64,000 nt of DNA from Paenibacillus alba (GTDB lineage: Bacteria > Bacillota > Bacilli > Paenibacillales > NBRC-103111), in contig NZ_JABMKZ010000015.1 of NCBI RefSeq assembly GCF_013204855.1, positions 62,001 through 126,000 of the forward strand, read 5' to 3'. Below, piece by piece: positions 1 to 9,413 of this stretch; the stretch's first letter is position 1; every line of letters starts with the position of its first letter. The translations under genes and the position numbers were made by a program. The notes under the pieces were generated by a model that was not told the DNA's origin, made no database searches, and saw nothing but the letters and a program-made list of their open reading frames with translations.

Positions 1-74
1 GAAAGAAGATCGTACGCGGAGCGGCCAGTTTACGTCAGGTTAACCTGTACAAATCTGAACTGCTCCTAATCGCG

Positions 75-120
75 AAAAAGCTGTCCCTCAAGTAAGTTTA
101 TCTACTTAAGAGACAGCCCC
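75..120 (-). terminator. Terminator of the heparinase-like gene; repeat hairpin
   Basis: Read on the minus strand just after the stop of the 142-2061 gene, GCTGTCTCTTAAGTA pairs with TACTTGAGGGACAGC and is followed by five T residues. This is a strong intrinsic terminator. Nearly the same 46-base hairpin recurs in the opposite orientation at 33065-33112, so it is also a member of a dispersed repeat. Bases 1-74 hold nothing I can identify. Confidence 0.75.
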
Positions 121-141
121 ATTCGTACGAATCTGAAGTTG

Positions 142-2061
142 CTAGCAAGTCCAGTCAATTTCATCGCAATCGAGACGAATATCCAGATGTCCTGCCTCAT
201 CTTTATAGGAGATCGATACCTCTTGCCGGTTATGGTCAATCTCCAACCGCGTTATGATGGGCAGCATCCTATCTTCCTCTAGATCAACCGGCGTGCACAC
301 CGTCACAATCCCCATTTTACCGGTCATTGTGCCTTTACCGACAATTGTCGATGTTTCCGCTTTGACACCATAAATTTCAGATACCCAGCCCTGCTCGCTG
401 ACAACGGCAAAATCACCCATCTGATCACGGCTCGTCTTCCAATGCATCTGCATCTGAACAGCGGAGGAATAATCAACAATTGTCTTCAGCATATCTGTAC
501 TGCCTCCTTCAAGGATTCGAACATCCGCAGAGGGCGGAAGCTGAAATCTCTGTTCAATGGCATGCACGCCTGCGGATTCCAGCCAATCCACGATGACCAT
601 CACATTCCTCTTCTTACCTAGCAGCAGCCATCGGCGGTGAAGCACAGGATCTTCAAGCCTCATGTAACCATTATGGGAGGCATCGATAAAGTCATACTCC
701 TCCCCTTTGATCCAACGGTTCGTGACACACTCCGCCAGCGGTTGCCCCCATTCCTGCGAGGCTACGTACGGTGTCTGGTCCAGTCCATCTACTGTAATCG
801 TACTGTGCGCCCGCGTGCTTTTGAAGTATCGACGCCACTCCCCTTCTTCATAGGTATATCTTCCAGGATCTAGGAAGAGCAAGTTGCGCTTCCACATCCA
901 CTCCAAACTTAACGCATCCGCATGTCCATGGGCACCTCCCATGGATGCGGCATCGAAAAACACATAATGCTGTTCATCCTTCATGAAATAAAAACCCGTT
1001 TGAGGAAAGGACACCGAAGCAGGAAGCAGCGGTGTGTAGGACTGTTGTCTATTTTTGAACGCCTCATATCTGTCTCTACCGACAAGCCAGAGAATTTCCG
1101 CGCTAACCTCGCCCATTGAGATATAGGACTCATCTGCCAGAATCGCCCCGAGCAAGGCAAGACGCTCCTTGCTGGAACTTACCAAATCAGAATCACCAGC
1201 AGCCGTAGATCCATTATCGGGCCTGATCATCGCGTGCGTGAATGCTCCCATTCTGCGAAGGTTGTTGGCATACCCTTCCGGCATCGGATAGCCAGATACC
1301 TTCCCCAACAAATAAGGAGTGCCAAACATTTCAATACTTCCATTATGGTAATGCGTCGTTAACTCGCACTGAACGCCATCTTGATCAATTTGATGGACCA
1401 TGCACAGCTCCAATCGCTCGATCGCAAATTGCCGCCAAAATGAAGCTCTCGGATGATCCTTATAAAAAACACTTATCATAAATAAACCCTGCATATGCAT
1501 GATGGCATGATTGATTTCCGTATTTCCCAAATAACGAGTCAAGTAATTCGCATGCTCAACTAGTGCCGTGTGAAACTCTTCCCGGAAGATATCCGTAATA
1601 ACAGGACTGCCTTCCATATATTTAAAAGCAGAGATCCACGATTGCACACGAAGTCCAACCTCCAATAAGCGCCAAGGTCCCGGTTGTTGAAAAAAAGTTG
1701 CTTGCTCGTAAGAAAGCTGCTCCGGGACAGGATTCTGCACCCACCAGCCTCGCAGGTGTTTGATAAAAGTATGGACGTACTCCTCTTTATGTGTCATCAA
1801 ATAAGCTTTGCCCAAATCCAGCATGTACCAATGTCGATTAAGAACCCACGTAAATTCAAGATCGTTTGATGGATTATATAACCAATCTATGGGATCCCCC
1901 AGGTTAACCCAATGATCCATATCCATTGTATAGGGAACACGAAACATATTCTTAGCGGCTTGTTCTGCTTTCTCAATAGAAGCCCTTGCAAGCTCTGGGT
2001 ATTCTTGAAGATAATGCTTCCCTGCATCCATCAATTCCTGATTCGTTAAGTAATAATTCAT
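142..2061 (-). CDS. Heparinase II/III family polysaccharide lyase
   Basis: A 639-residue protein with no signal peptide, so probably cytoplasmic. The N-terminal half (about 60-330) looks like the helical toroid of heparinase II/III-type lyases, with an N-x-x-x-N-H helix at 180-185 and a T-H-Y-H motif at 236-239. The C-terminal half is the beta-sandwich domain of that superfamily, marked by GGAHGHAD at 375-382 and the RAHSTI segment that follows. Family knowledge: these enzymes cleave uronic-acid-containing chains by beta-elimination using Asn, His and Tyr. The start is supported by a GAGGAGG site about 8 bases upstream. It stands alone, with a terminator downstream and no transporter beside it, so the substrate cannot be read from context. 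PL12, PL15 and related families are all possible. Confidence 0.8.
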   Translation of the reverse strand: MNYYLTNQELMDAGKHYLQEYPELARASIEKAEQAAKNMFRVPYTMDMDHWVNLGDPIDWLYNPSNDLEFTWVLNRHWYMLDLGKAYLMTHKEEYVHTFIKHLRGWWVQNPVPEQLSYEQATFFQQPGPWRLLEVGLRVQSWISAFKYMEGSPVITDIFREEFHTALVEHANYLTRYLGNTEINHAIMHMQGLFMISVFYKDHPRASFWRQFAIERLELCMVHQIDQDGVQCELTTHYHNGSIEMFGTPYLLGKVSGYPMPEGYANNLRRMGAFTHAMIRPDNGSTAAGDSDLVSSSKERLALLGAILADESYISMGEVSAEILWLVGRDRYEAFKNRQQSYTPLLPASVSFPQTGFYFMKDEQHYVFFDAASMGGAHGHADALSLEWMWKRNLLFLDPGRYTYEEGEWRRYFKSTRAHSTITVDGLDQTPYVASQEWGQPLAECVTNRWIKGEEYDFIDASHNGYMRLEDPVLHRRWLLLGKKRNVMVIVDWLESAGVHAIEQRFQLPPSADVRILEGGSTDMLKTIVDYSSAVQMQMHWKTSRDQMGDFAVVSEQGWVSEIYGVKAETSTIVGKGTMTGKMGIVTVCTPVDLEEDRMLPIITRLEIDHNRQEVSISYKDEAGHLDIRLDCDEIDWTC

Positions 2062-2183
2062 TTCTGTGTGCCTCCTCTTCGTATCTTCTCTTTCTGCATA
2101 GGAACATTATAATAGAGCGTCTTCATTGCCAGAGATAGGTGTTTCAACTTTCCTAGTAGGAGAATGACACTTTATTTGTAACT

Positions 2184-2236
2184 AAAAAGAACCTCCAGCT
2201 GCCACTTCAGTAATTGAAATGGAGACTGGAGGTTCC
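2184..2236 (-). terminator. Terminator of the GH87-type gene
   Basis: On the minus strand GAACCTCCAG pairs with CTGGAGGTTC across an internal loop and is followed by TTTTTAG. It lies directly behind the stop of the 2246-5677 gene. Confidence 0.8.
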
Positions 2237-2245
2237 TTATGCAAT

Positions 2246-5200
2246 TTAATGGACGATCAGATTAAAACCAGTCTGGATGTAATTCGTACTAGGATTAGCG
2301 ATATTGCTGAGCGTCAACGTATTGAAAGTAGCGGAGCCATTTCCCGTATAGGTGTAAATAGCTGATCCTTTATGTGGTCCTGAGAACCGGGAGGTTGTTA
2401 CTCCATCAAGACCTGTACCGTTAATCGTAATGTTGTTGAATACAATATTTTGGAATCCGCCACCGTAGCCAAACTGAATCGCATCACGTTGTGTATTAAG
2501 AATATCGATGTTGCTGAAAGTTACGTTCTTAATGCCGTCTCCGGAAGCTTCCAGATCGATGGCACCACGTTCGCCATTGTATAAATCCCGACTTGTGCCG
2601 CTGTTAATAATCGTAGTATCTGAGAAAACAATGCCGGTATTGTTATTAAAATGAGCTCCGGGGAATGTGGTGTTCATTCTGATGCCAGATCCCCCGACAG
2701 TGTCGATAATGACATTATGGTCAGCTTTATGTCCGCTTCCTCCAAAAAATGCAATACCACCTGCACGCCAGTTATTCTCTATCGTGTTATACGAGAACGT
2801 ATTATTTACACCATCCGGTGCGCCAAACGTATTACTTGGCCAAACAGCAAGGCCATCATCACCATTGTTTCTTATGTTGCTATTACGTACAGTTGAATTG
2901 CTGGTTCCTTGCGAATAATTGATGCCATCAGCAAGGTTATTCCTGATTCGACTGTTCTCAACAAGCAGATTATTAGCAAAAATCGCTGGCGTATGCCCAT
3001 AGTCCCCAACCCACATCCCGCACTCAAAATGCTCTACCCAGACATCGTGGATGACGGAATTCGTTCCGAAATTATCCATGAATCCTTTATAGATGGCATT
3101 TTCGTGATAACGCGATCGTAAGTTGGAATTGAGATACACATTGCTGAAATCAAGCTTGCCTGTGATACGGAGCGAGATCCCGCCGCCAGCCGCATCAGGA
3201 TTAGTAAACTGTAGATTGGTATGCCAGAAGCCCGCACCCGTAACAGTAAAGTTATTGATCATGTTCGTAATTGAACCGATTTTCCACATGCTGCTAAGAT
3301 TAAAGGTTCCAGCCGGAATGTACAAAGTCTTTCCGGACGAAACGGCTGCCGCTACAGCAGCGTTAAAGGCCGCAAGGTCATCCTGTCCATCATTCGGAAC
3401 AGCACCAAAATCGGTTACAGAAACCGAGTTCGCAGGAGCGGAAATGGCCGTAGGTACAGGCTCGATTTCGATGAAATCAACACCGTATTCCAGACTATCC
3501 CCATTGTTCTTCTGGATACGAATCGTGTCACCTGGCTGCAGCGGGGTATCCAATTTCCAGTGAACTTCATCGAATCGGAAAAGCGGACGCCCTGCACTAG
3601 GCGTATCTCCAGGTTGATCGCTTGAGAAATACTGCCAGCTGTAATAGGAGGTCAAAGCTATTGTTTTGACCTTGACGCCATTCACATAAGCGTCAAGTGA
3701 GCCGTTCAGCCCCATGCCATCAGCTGCGTCAGGCATCGTAAATCTCATAGTTACGCCGGCCCCGCCTTGACCCTGTCTGACAGTCCATTGAAGATTGGCG
3801 CCATTTGCAGGAAGTGCTATATAGCTCTGCTTGGAAGCTTCAGAAGCAGTCAAAGCTTGATCGAATGTCGGCGCTGACCGGAGAACAGCACCACCGCCAA
3901 GGATAGCGTCTTCGGTATCATACCGGCTGTAAGGCACGCTTGCACCACGCAAAGCATAGACAACTAAGCTTGTTGTACTTACGTTGTTTGCTTGTTTCGT
4001 CGTTACTTCGTTAGCATCTACCGCAACAGTTGTAGTTACTGTATAGCTGCCGTTTATCGCTGTCCATGTCCCGGGAATAATGACATTGGCTGAAGCTCCC
4101 GCTGCTAAAGTTCCGCTATATGATCCACTAAATGTTTGAATCGTTGATCCTGCAGCATTTTTAAGAGCAACTGTGATTCCATGAGCACCGCTCGCAGAAG
4201 CAATTGTTCCTTGATTTTTCAGGTTCACTGTAAAGGCTACGGCACTGTTAGCCGTTGGATTGCTTGGCGTCCAGGATACAGTTCCTACCAAGTCGGAGCT
4301 TGCAACTGGGCTCACCGTCAACGGAGTGGCATTGGTGTAGTTATTATTGGTTTCATTTTGCTCAATAACTACGTTGGCTTCGTCGACTTTGGTGGTTACC
4401 GTGTATGTGCCTGCATTTTGGGCGCCTATGTTGGCAGATACCGTCGTGGCAGCGCCTGCTGCCAGTGCACCTACGGGTGAGGTTCCAACCAACGTGCTGC
4501 CAAGATAGAATTTAACATCCGTTGCTGCCGATGGAGCCAAACCGATGTTTTTCACCACAGCATTCAGCGTGATACCGTTCGTTTCAATCGGGGCAGATGG
4601 CAGCCAAGTCAAGCCTGTGACCGTCAGATCAGGATTCGGTGCAGGAACGCCCATGATTTCAAATTCGGCAACTTGACCTGCAGAAGCTCCGGTATTTGAA
4701 GTTATTTTGAGTTGGACTGCGCTTGCTGTAGCTGTTAATGGAATCGTTATCTTGTTGCTGGTAGACGGACTAAATGAATAGTCTGCTGCAGCTGCTAGAT
4801 TGGTAAAAGTTGTACTGGATTGATCATGACCCAGAACTTGAATGTTTTGCGTCCGATTGCCCCATGCGGTATCTGGGTTCAGCTTCAGTACGATCGAGGA
4901 AATGCTTGCGTTCGCACCCAAATCAACGCTTAATGTATTCGGATATGAATCACCGGCACCTTCCCAATAAGTCGCTGTATTTCCATCATTCGCATTAGTC
5001 GCAATGAAGGAGAATACCGAAGAGTTAGCCACGATTGGCTTGCCCAAAGCAAGGTTCGAAGTACCGCCAGGGGGCGTTGGGGTTGGAGTAGGCGTCACCG
5101 TTGGCGTTGGCGTTACTGTTGGTGTCGGAGTGGGTGTGGGTGTTGGCGTTGATCCATATATCTCTAATTCAGAAAGTTGGGCAGCTACCCATCCTGAATT

Positions 5201-5677
5201 CGCAGTTACATTAATTTTCACATATCTTGCACTAGTGCCAGTAAAGTTTATTGTGACTGCATTCGAGTTAGCTGGATCAAACGTATAAGTGTTTGCTGCA
5301 ACCAACACACTATAATTCACATCATCCGTGCTTCCCATAACGGACAAGGTCTGTGACCTCGTTCCCCATCCTGCTGGAAGCTTAAGCACCACCTGATTCA
5401 CTGTGTTAGCGCTTCCAAGATCCACGCGAACCCATTGCGGAAAAGCATTGTTCGTGCTTTCCCAATAAGATGCTTGATTTCCGTCATTTACATTGGTTTC
5501 CACATAGACATCATTGTGTCCGCTTGCTGTAACCGATTTAGTTAAAGCCAAATTCGTTGCTGCCGAAGACCTCAAAGGCAATAAGGATACTTGCGTGAGA
5601 AGCAAAGCAAATACTAGAAAACCAATGAGAGATGATTTTCGTTTTGAATAATGGATCAATAATTCGAATAATTTCAT
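2246..5677 (-). CDS. Secreted GH87-type alpha-1,3-glucanase (mutanase/mycodextranase)
   Basis: A 1143-residue exported protein. Order of parts: signal peptide (1-40), discoidin-like F5/8C domain (40-176), Thr-Pro linker (177-203), second discoidin domain (207-345), two CARDB-like domains (348-455, 460-573), a beta-sandwich region (575-742), and a right-handed beta-helix (750-1143) opening with the SVTDFGA...DGQDD motif of pectate-lyase-fold proteins. In the helix, D917 is followed 23 residues later by the pair D940-D941 (NGDDG). From memory, characterised GH87 enzymes of Bacillus circulans and Paenibacillus carry three catalytic aspartates at this same spacing, which is the main reason for the call. 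Known members degrade alpha-1,3-glucan of fungal walls or biofilm. The ATG follows AAGGAGG at good spacing. An unusual leader precedes it. Confidence 0.82.
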   Translation of the reverse strand: MKLFELLIHYSKRKSSLIGFLVFALLLTQVSLLPLRSSAATNLALTKSVTASGHNDVYVETNVNDGNQASYWESTNNAFPQWVRVDLGSANTVNQVVLKLPAGWGTRSQTLSVMGSTDDVNYSVLVAANTYTFDPANSNAVTINFTGTSARYVKINVTANSGWVAAQLSELEIYGSTPTPTPTPTPTVTPTPTVTPTPTPTPPGGTSNLALGKPIVANSSVFSFIATNANDGNTATYWEGAGDSYPNTLSVDLGANASISSIVLKLNPDTAWGNRTQNIQVLGHDQSSTTFTNLAAAADYSFSPSTSNKITIPLTATASAVQLKITSNTGASAGQVAEFEIMGVPAPNPDLTVTGLTWLPSAPIETNGITLNAVVKNIGLAPSAATDVKFYLGSTLVGTSPVGALAAGAATTVSANIGAQNAGTYTVTTKVDEANVVIEQNETNNNYTNATPLTVSPVASSDLVGTVSWTPSNPTANSAVAFTVNLKNQGTIASASGAHGITVALKNAAGSTIQTFSGSYSGTLAAGASANVIIPGTWTAINGSYTVTTTVAVDANEVTTKQANNVSTTSLVVYALRGASVPYSRYDTEDAILGGGAVLRSAPTFDQALTASEASKQSYIALPANGANLQWTVRQGQGGAGVTMRFTMPDAADGMGLNGSLDAYVNGVKVKTIALTSYYSWQYFSSDQPGDTPSAGRPLFRFDEVHWKLDTPLQPGDTIRIQKNNGDSLEYGVDFIEIEPVPTAISAPANSVSVTDFGAVPNDGQDDLAAFNAAVAAAVSSGKTLYIPAGTFNLSSMWKIGSITNMINNFTVTGAGFWHTNLQFTNPDAAGGGISLRITGKLDFSNVYLNSNLRSRYHENAIYKGFMDNFGTNSVIHDVWVEHFECGMWVGDYGHTPAIFANNLLVENSRIRNNLADGINYSQGTSNSTVRNSNIRNNGDDGLAVWPSNTFGAPDGVNNTFSYNTIENNWRAGGIAFFGGSGHKADHNVIIDTVGGSGIRMNTTFPGAHFNNNTGIVFSDTTIINSGTSRDLYNGERGAIDLEASGDGIKNVTFSNIDILNTQRDAIQFGYGGGFQNIVFNNITINGTGLDGVTTSRFSGPHKGSAIYTYTGNGSATFNTLTLSNIANPSTNYIQTGFNLIVH

Positions 5678-5702
5678 ATAAACCTCCTTGTTGGTAGCAA
5701 AT

Positions 5703-5748
5703 ACAAAGACCGTTCTTCAGTCATGTCCGACTTAGGCACGGTCCTTGT
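5703..5748 (-). promoter_or_regulatory. Leader hairpin upstream of the alpha-1,3-glucanase
   Basis: In the transcript leader ACAAGGACCGT pairs with ACGGTCTTTGT (10 of 11 bases) around a 24-base loop, ending about 25 bases before the AUG. There is no U-run after it, so it is not an ordinary terminator. Together with the tiny reading frame at 5783-5800 it may form an attenuator or RNA-binding site. I do not recognise a known riboswitch class. Confidence 0.45.
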
Positions 5749-5782
5749 ACGATTTCGCTCCCGTTAATTAAATGTAGAATGA

Positions 5783-5800
5783 TTAAACACTCCTCTTCAT
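5783..5800 (-). CDS. Possible five-codon leader peptide (MKRSV)
   Basis: An ATG follows a full AAGGAGGT site at 10 bases and opens a frame of only five codons before TAA. It lies about 105 bases upstream of the glucanase start and ahead of the hairpin at 5703-5748. The strength of the ribosome site is the only evidence. It may instead be a remnant or a chance match. Confidence 0.35.
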   Translation of the reverse strand: MKRSV

Positions 5801-5961
5801 TACTTCAGTTACCTCCTTCATTTATGTAATGAAATCACGTTCAATTAACATTATAAGGATATTTCCATGCTGGATGAATGTGCGTTGCTATGGAATTTAT
5901 GGCGGATATTACGTATTTTCACAAATACCAATCCCCTCTTACTGGGGGTGGGATGCAACTA

Positions 5962-8460
5962 TTACTTCGTAATAAAATTCGAAGCAACTAACTCTTGAAT
6001 TTGCTGTTTATTTGAAGCATCTGCGCTAACCAATTTATCATACAAATCTTGATCGTTTTGTCCTTGTTTTTGCAAGGCTGATAAATACCATATGTCAATC
6101 ATTTTGGTTACTAAACTGTCAAAATTGGTACCAACAAAAGGTTTCAACATAGTTACTGCATCTACATAATTACCTTTGATAAAGTAAATTTGACCGATAC
6201 TGTATGCCATTTGAGGAGTTACGTCAAAATTACGTCCTTGATTTTGCCCTTTTGGTAAAGTCTTAAGAAATTCTTTTTTTCGAAGTACTTCGTTATATTC
6301 TTGCATAGAATGGTCCCAATAAAGAGCCATTTTTCCGAAATCATGATCTTGTCTAGCACGATCTCCAAGCTCAGTTCCCAATTCTATACTATTTTCATGC
6401 ATTTCAATATACCACGGGAATTCAACCAATTCCTGATTGACTAGATCGTATGCCTCTAGAAGACGATTCTTTGACTTCAACATGGCTAATTCCTGAAAAG
6501 TGGCAATGAGATTATGATGTTCAGATTGTTTTAGCTTACTGAGCAAATCCCACGCTTCATTGTAATATTTCTCATCTTTTGTTTGTGAATATAATTGCAT
6601 AAGAAGTTTTATCTTACTTAGTGGATTCTCCAATACATAGCCTGGATGATTAGGATGCTTTTTTATCGCTTGATCTAAAGGAGCTGCAATTTCGTTATAA
6701 TTTCTACTTGTTTTCACTATCTCTTGAGCTTTTATAAATAATTTGCTTGCGCTTAAAGTTTGTGCTGAAAGAATGAATAAGATAAATGACAGTACAATAA
6801 GAAAAGTTGGATAAAGCGTTTTAACCACCTTATCGTTGACTTGAAATCTTAGTGGATATGAACCTGTTCCTGAAATCATTCCCCCGAGTGATATAAATAA
6901 AAGAACCCCTAAATAAACGTAACTAAGATCGAAATCTATCATGCTGTGTATCAGTATTGATATCGAAAAAATGAAATACAAGAAGTTTGCATCTTTTCTA
7001 TCCGAGGAGTCAGAAAGATACCCGCGAATATAAAAGTAATAGACGCTGAGTAAAAAAAGCAGTAAAATCACGAGGCCTACTAAGCCAGTCTCGTTTAAAT
7101 ATTGAAGTAAGAAGCTATGATCTTGTCGGCTGCTATAAGGATTATTTTGATACTTTTCATATAAGGCGGCCCATGCCCCACCGCCAGCACCTATCCATGG
7201 ATAGTCCTTCCACAGTTTAATAGCATCCTTGTAGAAAGTGCCGCGTTCAAGGACGCTATGTTGCTGTAAATTTATATTTTCAAGCCTCGTTTTCACATTC
7301 TCAGGCAATACGTTTTTAAAACCTGTATCGCCAATAAGCAGTATCGCACCGATTACAACAACTACTATAGCGCAAGCGGGCAATAGGATAGTGACATATT
7401 TACGACTGGAGAAACGAGAAAATGTCTTTTCTAGAATTGGTGAGAAGTACATCTGAAGGATAGTCGCGATTACGGTGTACACCAAAGAAGTTAAAAATAA
7501 AACCAACCAGCCACTTGCAGTTTGTGAATAAATGCTATGCTGATGTACATCAATACCGATATTAGTAATTTTTTGAAGAATTATCAAAGTAGCAACAAGG
7601 GCGAAACCTATTTGAATCAAAAACATCACTTGTCTATGTATAGATAAAAACAACATAACCACTAACACAGTAACGGGAAGAAGTACTAAAGCTCCCCGCG
7701 AAAGCGTCAGCCAAAAAGATACCAACATGGGAACCACCATCAAGGCATGTGGTAAAATTGTGTACCACTTGCGTGACTTCACTATATAGAATAGTGCTAT
7801 TAAACATAATGCGATAAGATATGCTGCATAACTATTTGCATATTGGAACACAGAAGTGAGGCGAGATCCATTTGAATCGGTCATAACAACATTTAAATAC
7901 GTTTTATTGTTATTCACTTCAGCCATGGTTGCAAACCATCCAACTAATCGATCCCCCAATGCGCCATTTCCAAGCCAATATAATAAACCAAAAAGAACCA
8001 CCACATATCCTGAAGAAATGAAAATGGCCTTGATGATAGAATTGCCAATTTCATTTTGAGTCAAATAGACACTTAATAAAAAGAATACAGCATACAGAAT
8101 ATGGATATAAAGCGAATTGGTAGCCATATACTTGGAGGCAGCATGAATAAAGGAAAGTAGATAACTACATGGAATGAGGAGCACAAAAATATGAAATAAA
8201 TCTTTTTGATCCTTCAAACGATATATAAAGTAGTAGCCAATGGCAAGGAAAAATAGAACAATAGAAGTCCATAACAAAGAAGAGTATATGGGTGTCTCAA
8301 AGTCAGAGGTTCCACTATTAAACAACGCTCGCTGAAATGGCGCCCAAAATAAAAACAAGACTAGGAAGATCAGTCCCCCCCAGAATAACACAGAAGATTT
8401 GTGAAAGTTGTTTTGTTGCAGTTCTTTTTCTTGGACATAAACGTTCTGCCTTTTATTCAC
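5962..8460 (-). CDS. O-antigen ligase / Wzy-type polysaccharide polymerase with TPR-like tail
   Basis: About 832 residues. The first two thirds are strongly hydrophobic with a dozen or more predicted membrane segments, and include a loop with YANSYAAYL and an SRGAL motif typical of the Wzy_C / O-antigen-ligase family. The last 240 residues (from about 595) are hydrophilic and helical and look like TPR-type repeats, an arrangement common in Firmicute members. The family transfers or polymerises lipid-linked glycans on the outer face of the membrane. The likely target here is a cell-wall-linked or secreted polysaccharide, but no glycosyltransferases are adjacent. The GTG at 8460 is preferred to the one seven codons upstream because AAGGGAG lies 8 bases before it. 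Confidence 0.72.
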   Translation of the reverse strand: MNKRQNVYVQEKELQQNNFHKSSVLFWGGLIFLVLFLFWAPFQRALFNSGTSDFETPIYSSLLWTSIVLFFLAIGYYFIYRLKDQKDLFHIFVLLIPCSYLLSFIHAASKYMATNSLYIHILYAVFFLLSVYLTQNEIGNSIIKAIFISSGYVVVLFGLLYWLGNGALGDRLVGWFATMAEVNNNKTYLNVVMTDSNGSRLTSVFQYANSYAAYLIALCLIALFYIVKSRKWYTILPHALMVVPMLVSFWLTLSRGALVLLPVTVLVVMLFLSIHRQVMFLIQIGFALVATLIILQKITNIGIDVHQHSIYSQTASGWLVLFLTSLVYTVIATILQMYFSPILEKTFSRFSSRKYVTILLPACAIVVVVIGAILLIGDTGFKNVLPENVKTRLENINLQQHSVLERGTFYKDAIKLWKDYPWIGAGGGAWAALYEKYQNNPYSSRQDHSFLLQYLNETGLVGLVILLLFLLSVYYFYIRGYLSDSSDRKDANFLYFIFSISILIHSMIDFDLSYVYLGVLLFISLGGMISGTGSYPLRFQVNDKVVKTLYPTFLIVLSFILFILSAQTLSASKLFIKAQEIVKTSRNYNEIAAPLDQAIKKHPNHPGYVLENPLSKIKLLMQLYSQTKDEKYYNEAWDLLSKLKQSEHHNLIATFQELAMLKSKNRLLEAYDLVNQELVEFPWYIEMHENSIELGTELGDRARQDHDFGKMALYWDHSMQEYNEVLRKKEFLKTLPKGQNQGRNFDVTPQMAYSIGQIYFIKGNYVDAVTMLKPFVGTNFDSLVTKMIDIWYLSALQKQGQNDQDLYDKLVSADASNKQQIQELVASNFITK

Positions 8461-8727
8461 GATAATAACTCCCTTTTCCACACTTTAACACCCATTAGTT
8501 TACATATAAACCATCATATCACATCACTCCATTTGAAATCTAGTAATTTTTTCCAATGCTTAGTGCGCTCTAAAGTTGCTCATACGATGCTGATTGTTTT
8601 TGAAACATGTTGGCGTACTCCCCATTCACCACTATTGGTAATACGCTTCTCCGCGCTGTCTGAACCGACAATGAAAAGACTGCGTGTCAAAGTCGACCCG
8701 TTCTTCGTGGTCAGGTCAGTTTCCTTT

Positions 8728-8868
8728 CTAGAATACCCTTGCGGCGCCAAAACTCCAGTTTCCCGTCCCAGAAATAATGATATCGCTCATGGACCCGGAC
8801 AGCCCAGGAATAACAATGAGGGGTTGTTTGCGTGCACGATACGTTACCGTAGCTTCACCCACCCCCAT
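8728..8868 (-). pseudogene. Possible remnant of a LCAT/lipase-like gene
   Basis: In the 460-base gap between 8461 and 8921 the minus strand opens at ATG 8868 and reads 46 codons that look protein-like, with RKQPLIVIPGLSGSMSD and GNWSFGAARVF, before TAG and further stops. A hydrophobic strand ending in PG-x-x-GS is how lecithin:cholesterol-acyltransferase-like and other alpha/beta hydrolases begin. I read it as the 5' stub of a decayed gene. It could also be chance. Nothing else was found in this gap. Confidence 0.3.
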
Positions 8869-8921
8869 CTTCTAGTAATCACTATGTTATTTATATGAGA
8901 CTGTAGTGGGGGCCAGTTTCG

Positions 8922-9269
8922 TTACTTGTTCCCTGAACGATCTGCTCCGTATAGCTCAATCATATGCTCGCTATGGGTCTCTCCCCAATCGTTCAGTGCC
9001 TGCAACACAGTGCTTAAGCCTTTGCCATAGTCTGAAATGGAGTATTCCACTTTCGGTGGAACTTGGCTATACACCTTGCGATAAACGATGTCGTTATATT
9101 CAAGTTCTCTTAATTGTTGAGTGAGCATCTTTTTATTTATATCCGGTATTGCTCTTTGCAGCTCGCTGAATCTCATTATGCCGTTCGAAATAAGTTGCAG
9201 CAGAATGACAGGCTTCCATTTTCCCACCAAAATATCCAATGCCGATTCAAACTTACAATACGATTTCAT
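8922..9269 (-). CDS. HxlR-family winged-helix transcriptional regulator
   Basis: A 115-residue protein matching the HxlR/YodB family throughout: the opening Y-C-K-F-E-S-A-L-D plus LVGKWKP helix, the FSELQRAIP and KKMLTQQLREL recognition region, and the acidic tail. The N-terminal cysteine (C5) corresponds to the redox-sensing cysteine in YodB/HypR-type members, which respond to quinones, aldehydes or disulfide stress. It is divergent from the DoxX gene at 9414, and the 144 bases between contain an inverted repeat that is a good operator candidate. The usual arrangement would be repression of the neighbour, relieved by thiol modification. That last step is inference. Confidence 0.88.
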   Translation of the reverse strand: MKSYCKFESALDILVGKWKPVILLQLISNGIMRFSELQRAIPDINKKMLTQQLRELEYNDIVYRKVYSQVPPKVEYSISDYGKGLSTVLQALNDWGETHSEHMIELYGADRSGNK

Positions 9270-9312
9270 TAAATCCTCCCATTTCTCTTTGCTTTGTTAA
9301 GGTAACTTTTTG

Positions 9313-9330
9313 TTAACTATGTTTAGTTAA
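9313..9330. promoter_or_regulatory. Candidate HxlR operator (inverted repeat)
   Basis: TTAACTA and TAGTTAA form a perfect 7-base inverted repeat around TGTT in the divergent promoter region between the HxlR and DoxX genes. A related GGTAACTTTTTG segment lies just upstream. Position and symmetry suit a dimeric winged-helix regulator. Confidence 0.5.
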
Positions 9331-9413
9331 AGTGCCTACTTCCTTAAATCAATGACTAGGTCTATTATACCTTTAGCAAGCAGCAAATAAGTAATCAGGA
9401 GGTGGCATCATTC

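Noticed and set aside
3123..3563. 146-codon plus-strand frame inside the glucanase gene
   Set aside because: It is a shadow of the beta-helix coding region, with no ribosome site and no recognisable motif.
5004..5288. Val-Gly-rich plus-strand frame and tandem GGCGTT-type DNA repeat near 5085-5150
   Set aside because: The DNA repeat is simply the coding sequence of the Thr-Pro linker in the glucanase; the plus-strand frame is its mirror.
5930..5960. CCCC-AGTAAGA-GGGG hairpin after the Wzy-type gene
   Set aside because: The stem is short and there is no convincing T-run, so it is too weak to call a terminator.
8401..8898. 165-codon plus-strand frame overlapping the Wzy-type gene start
   Set aside because: Composition is not protein-like and it starts inside the opposite-strand gene. 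The protein-like reading of this stretch is on the minus strand.
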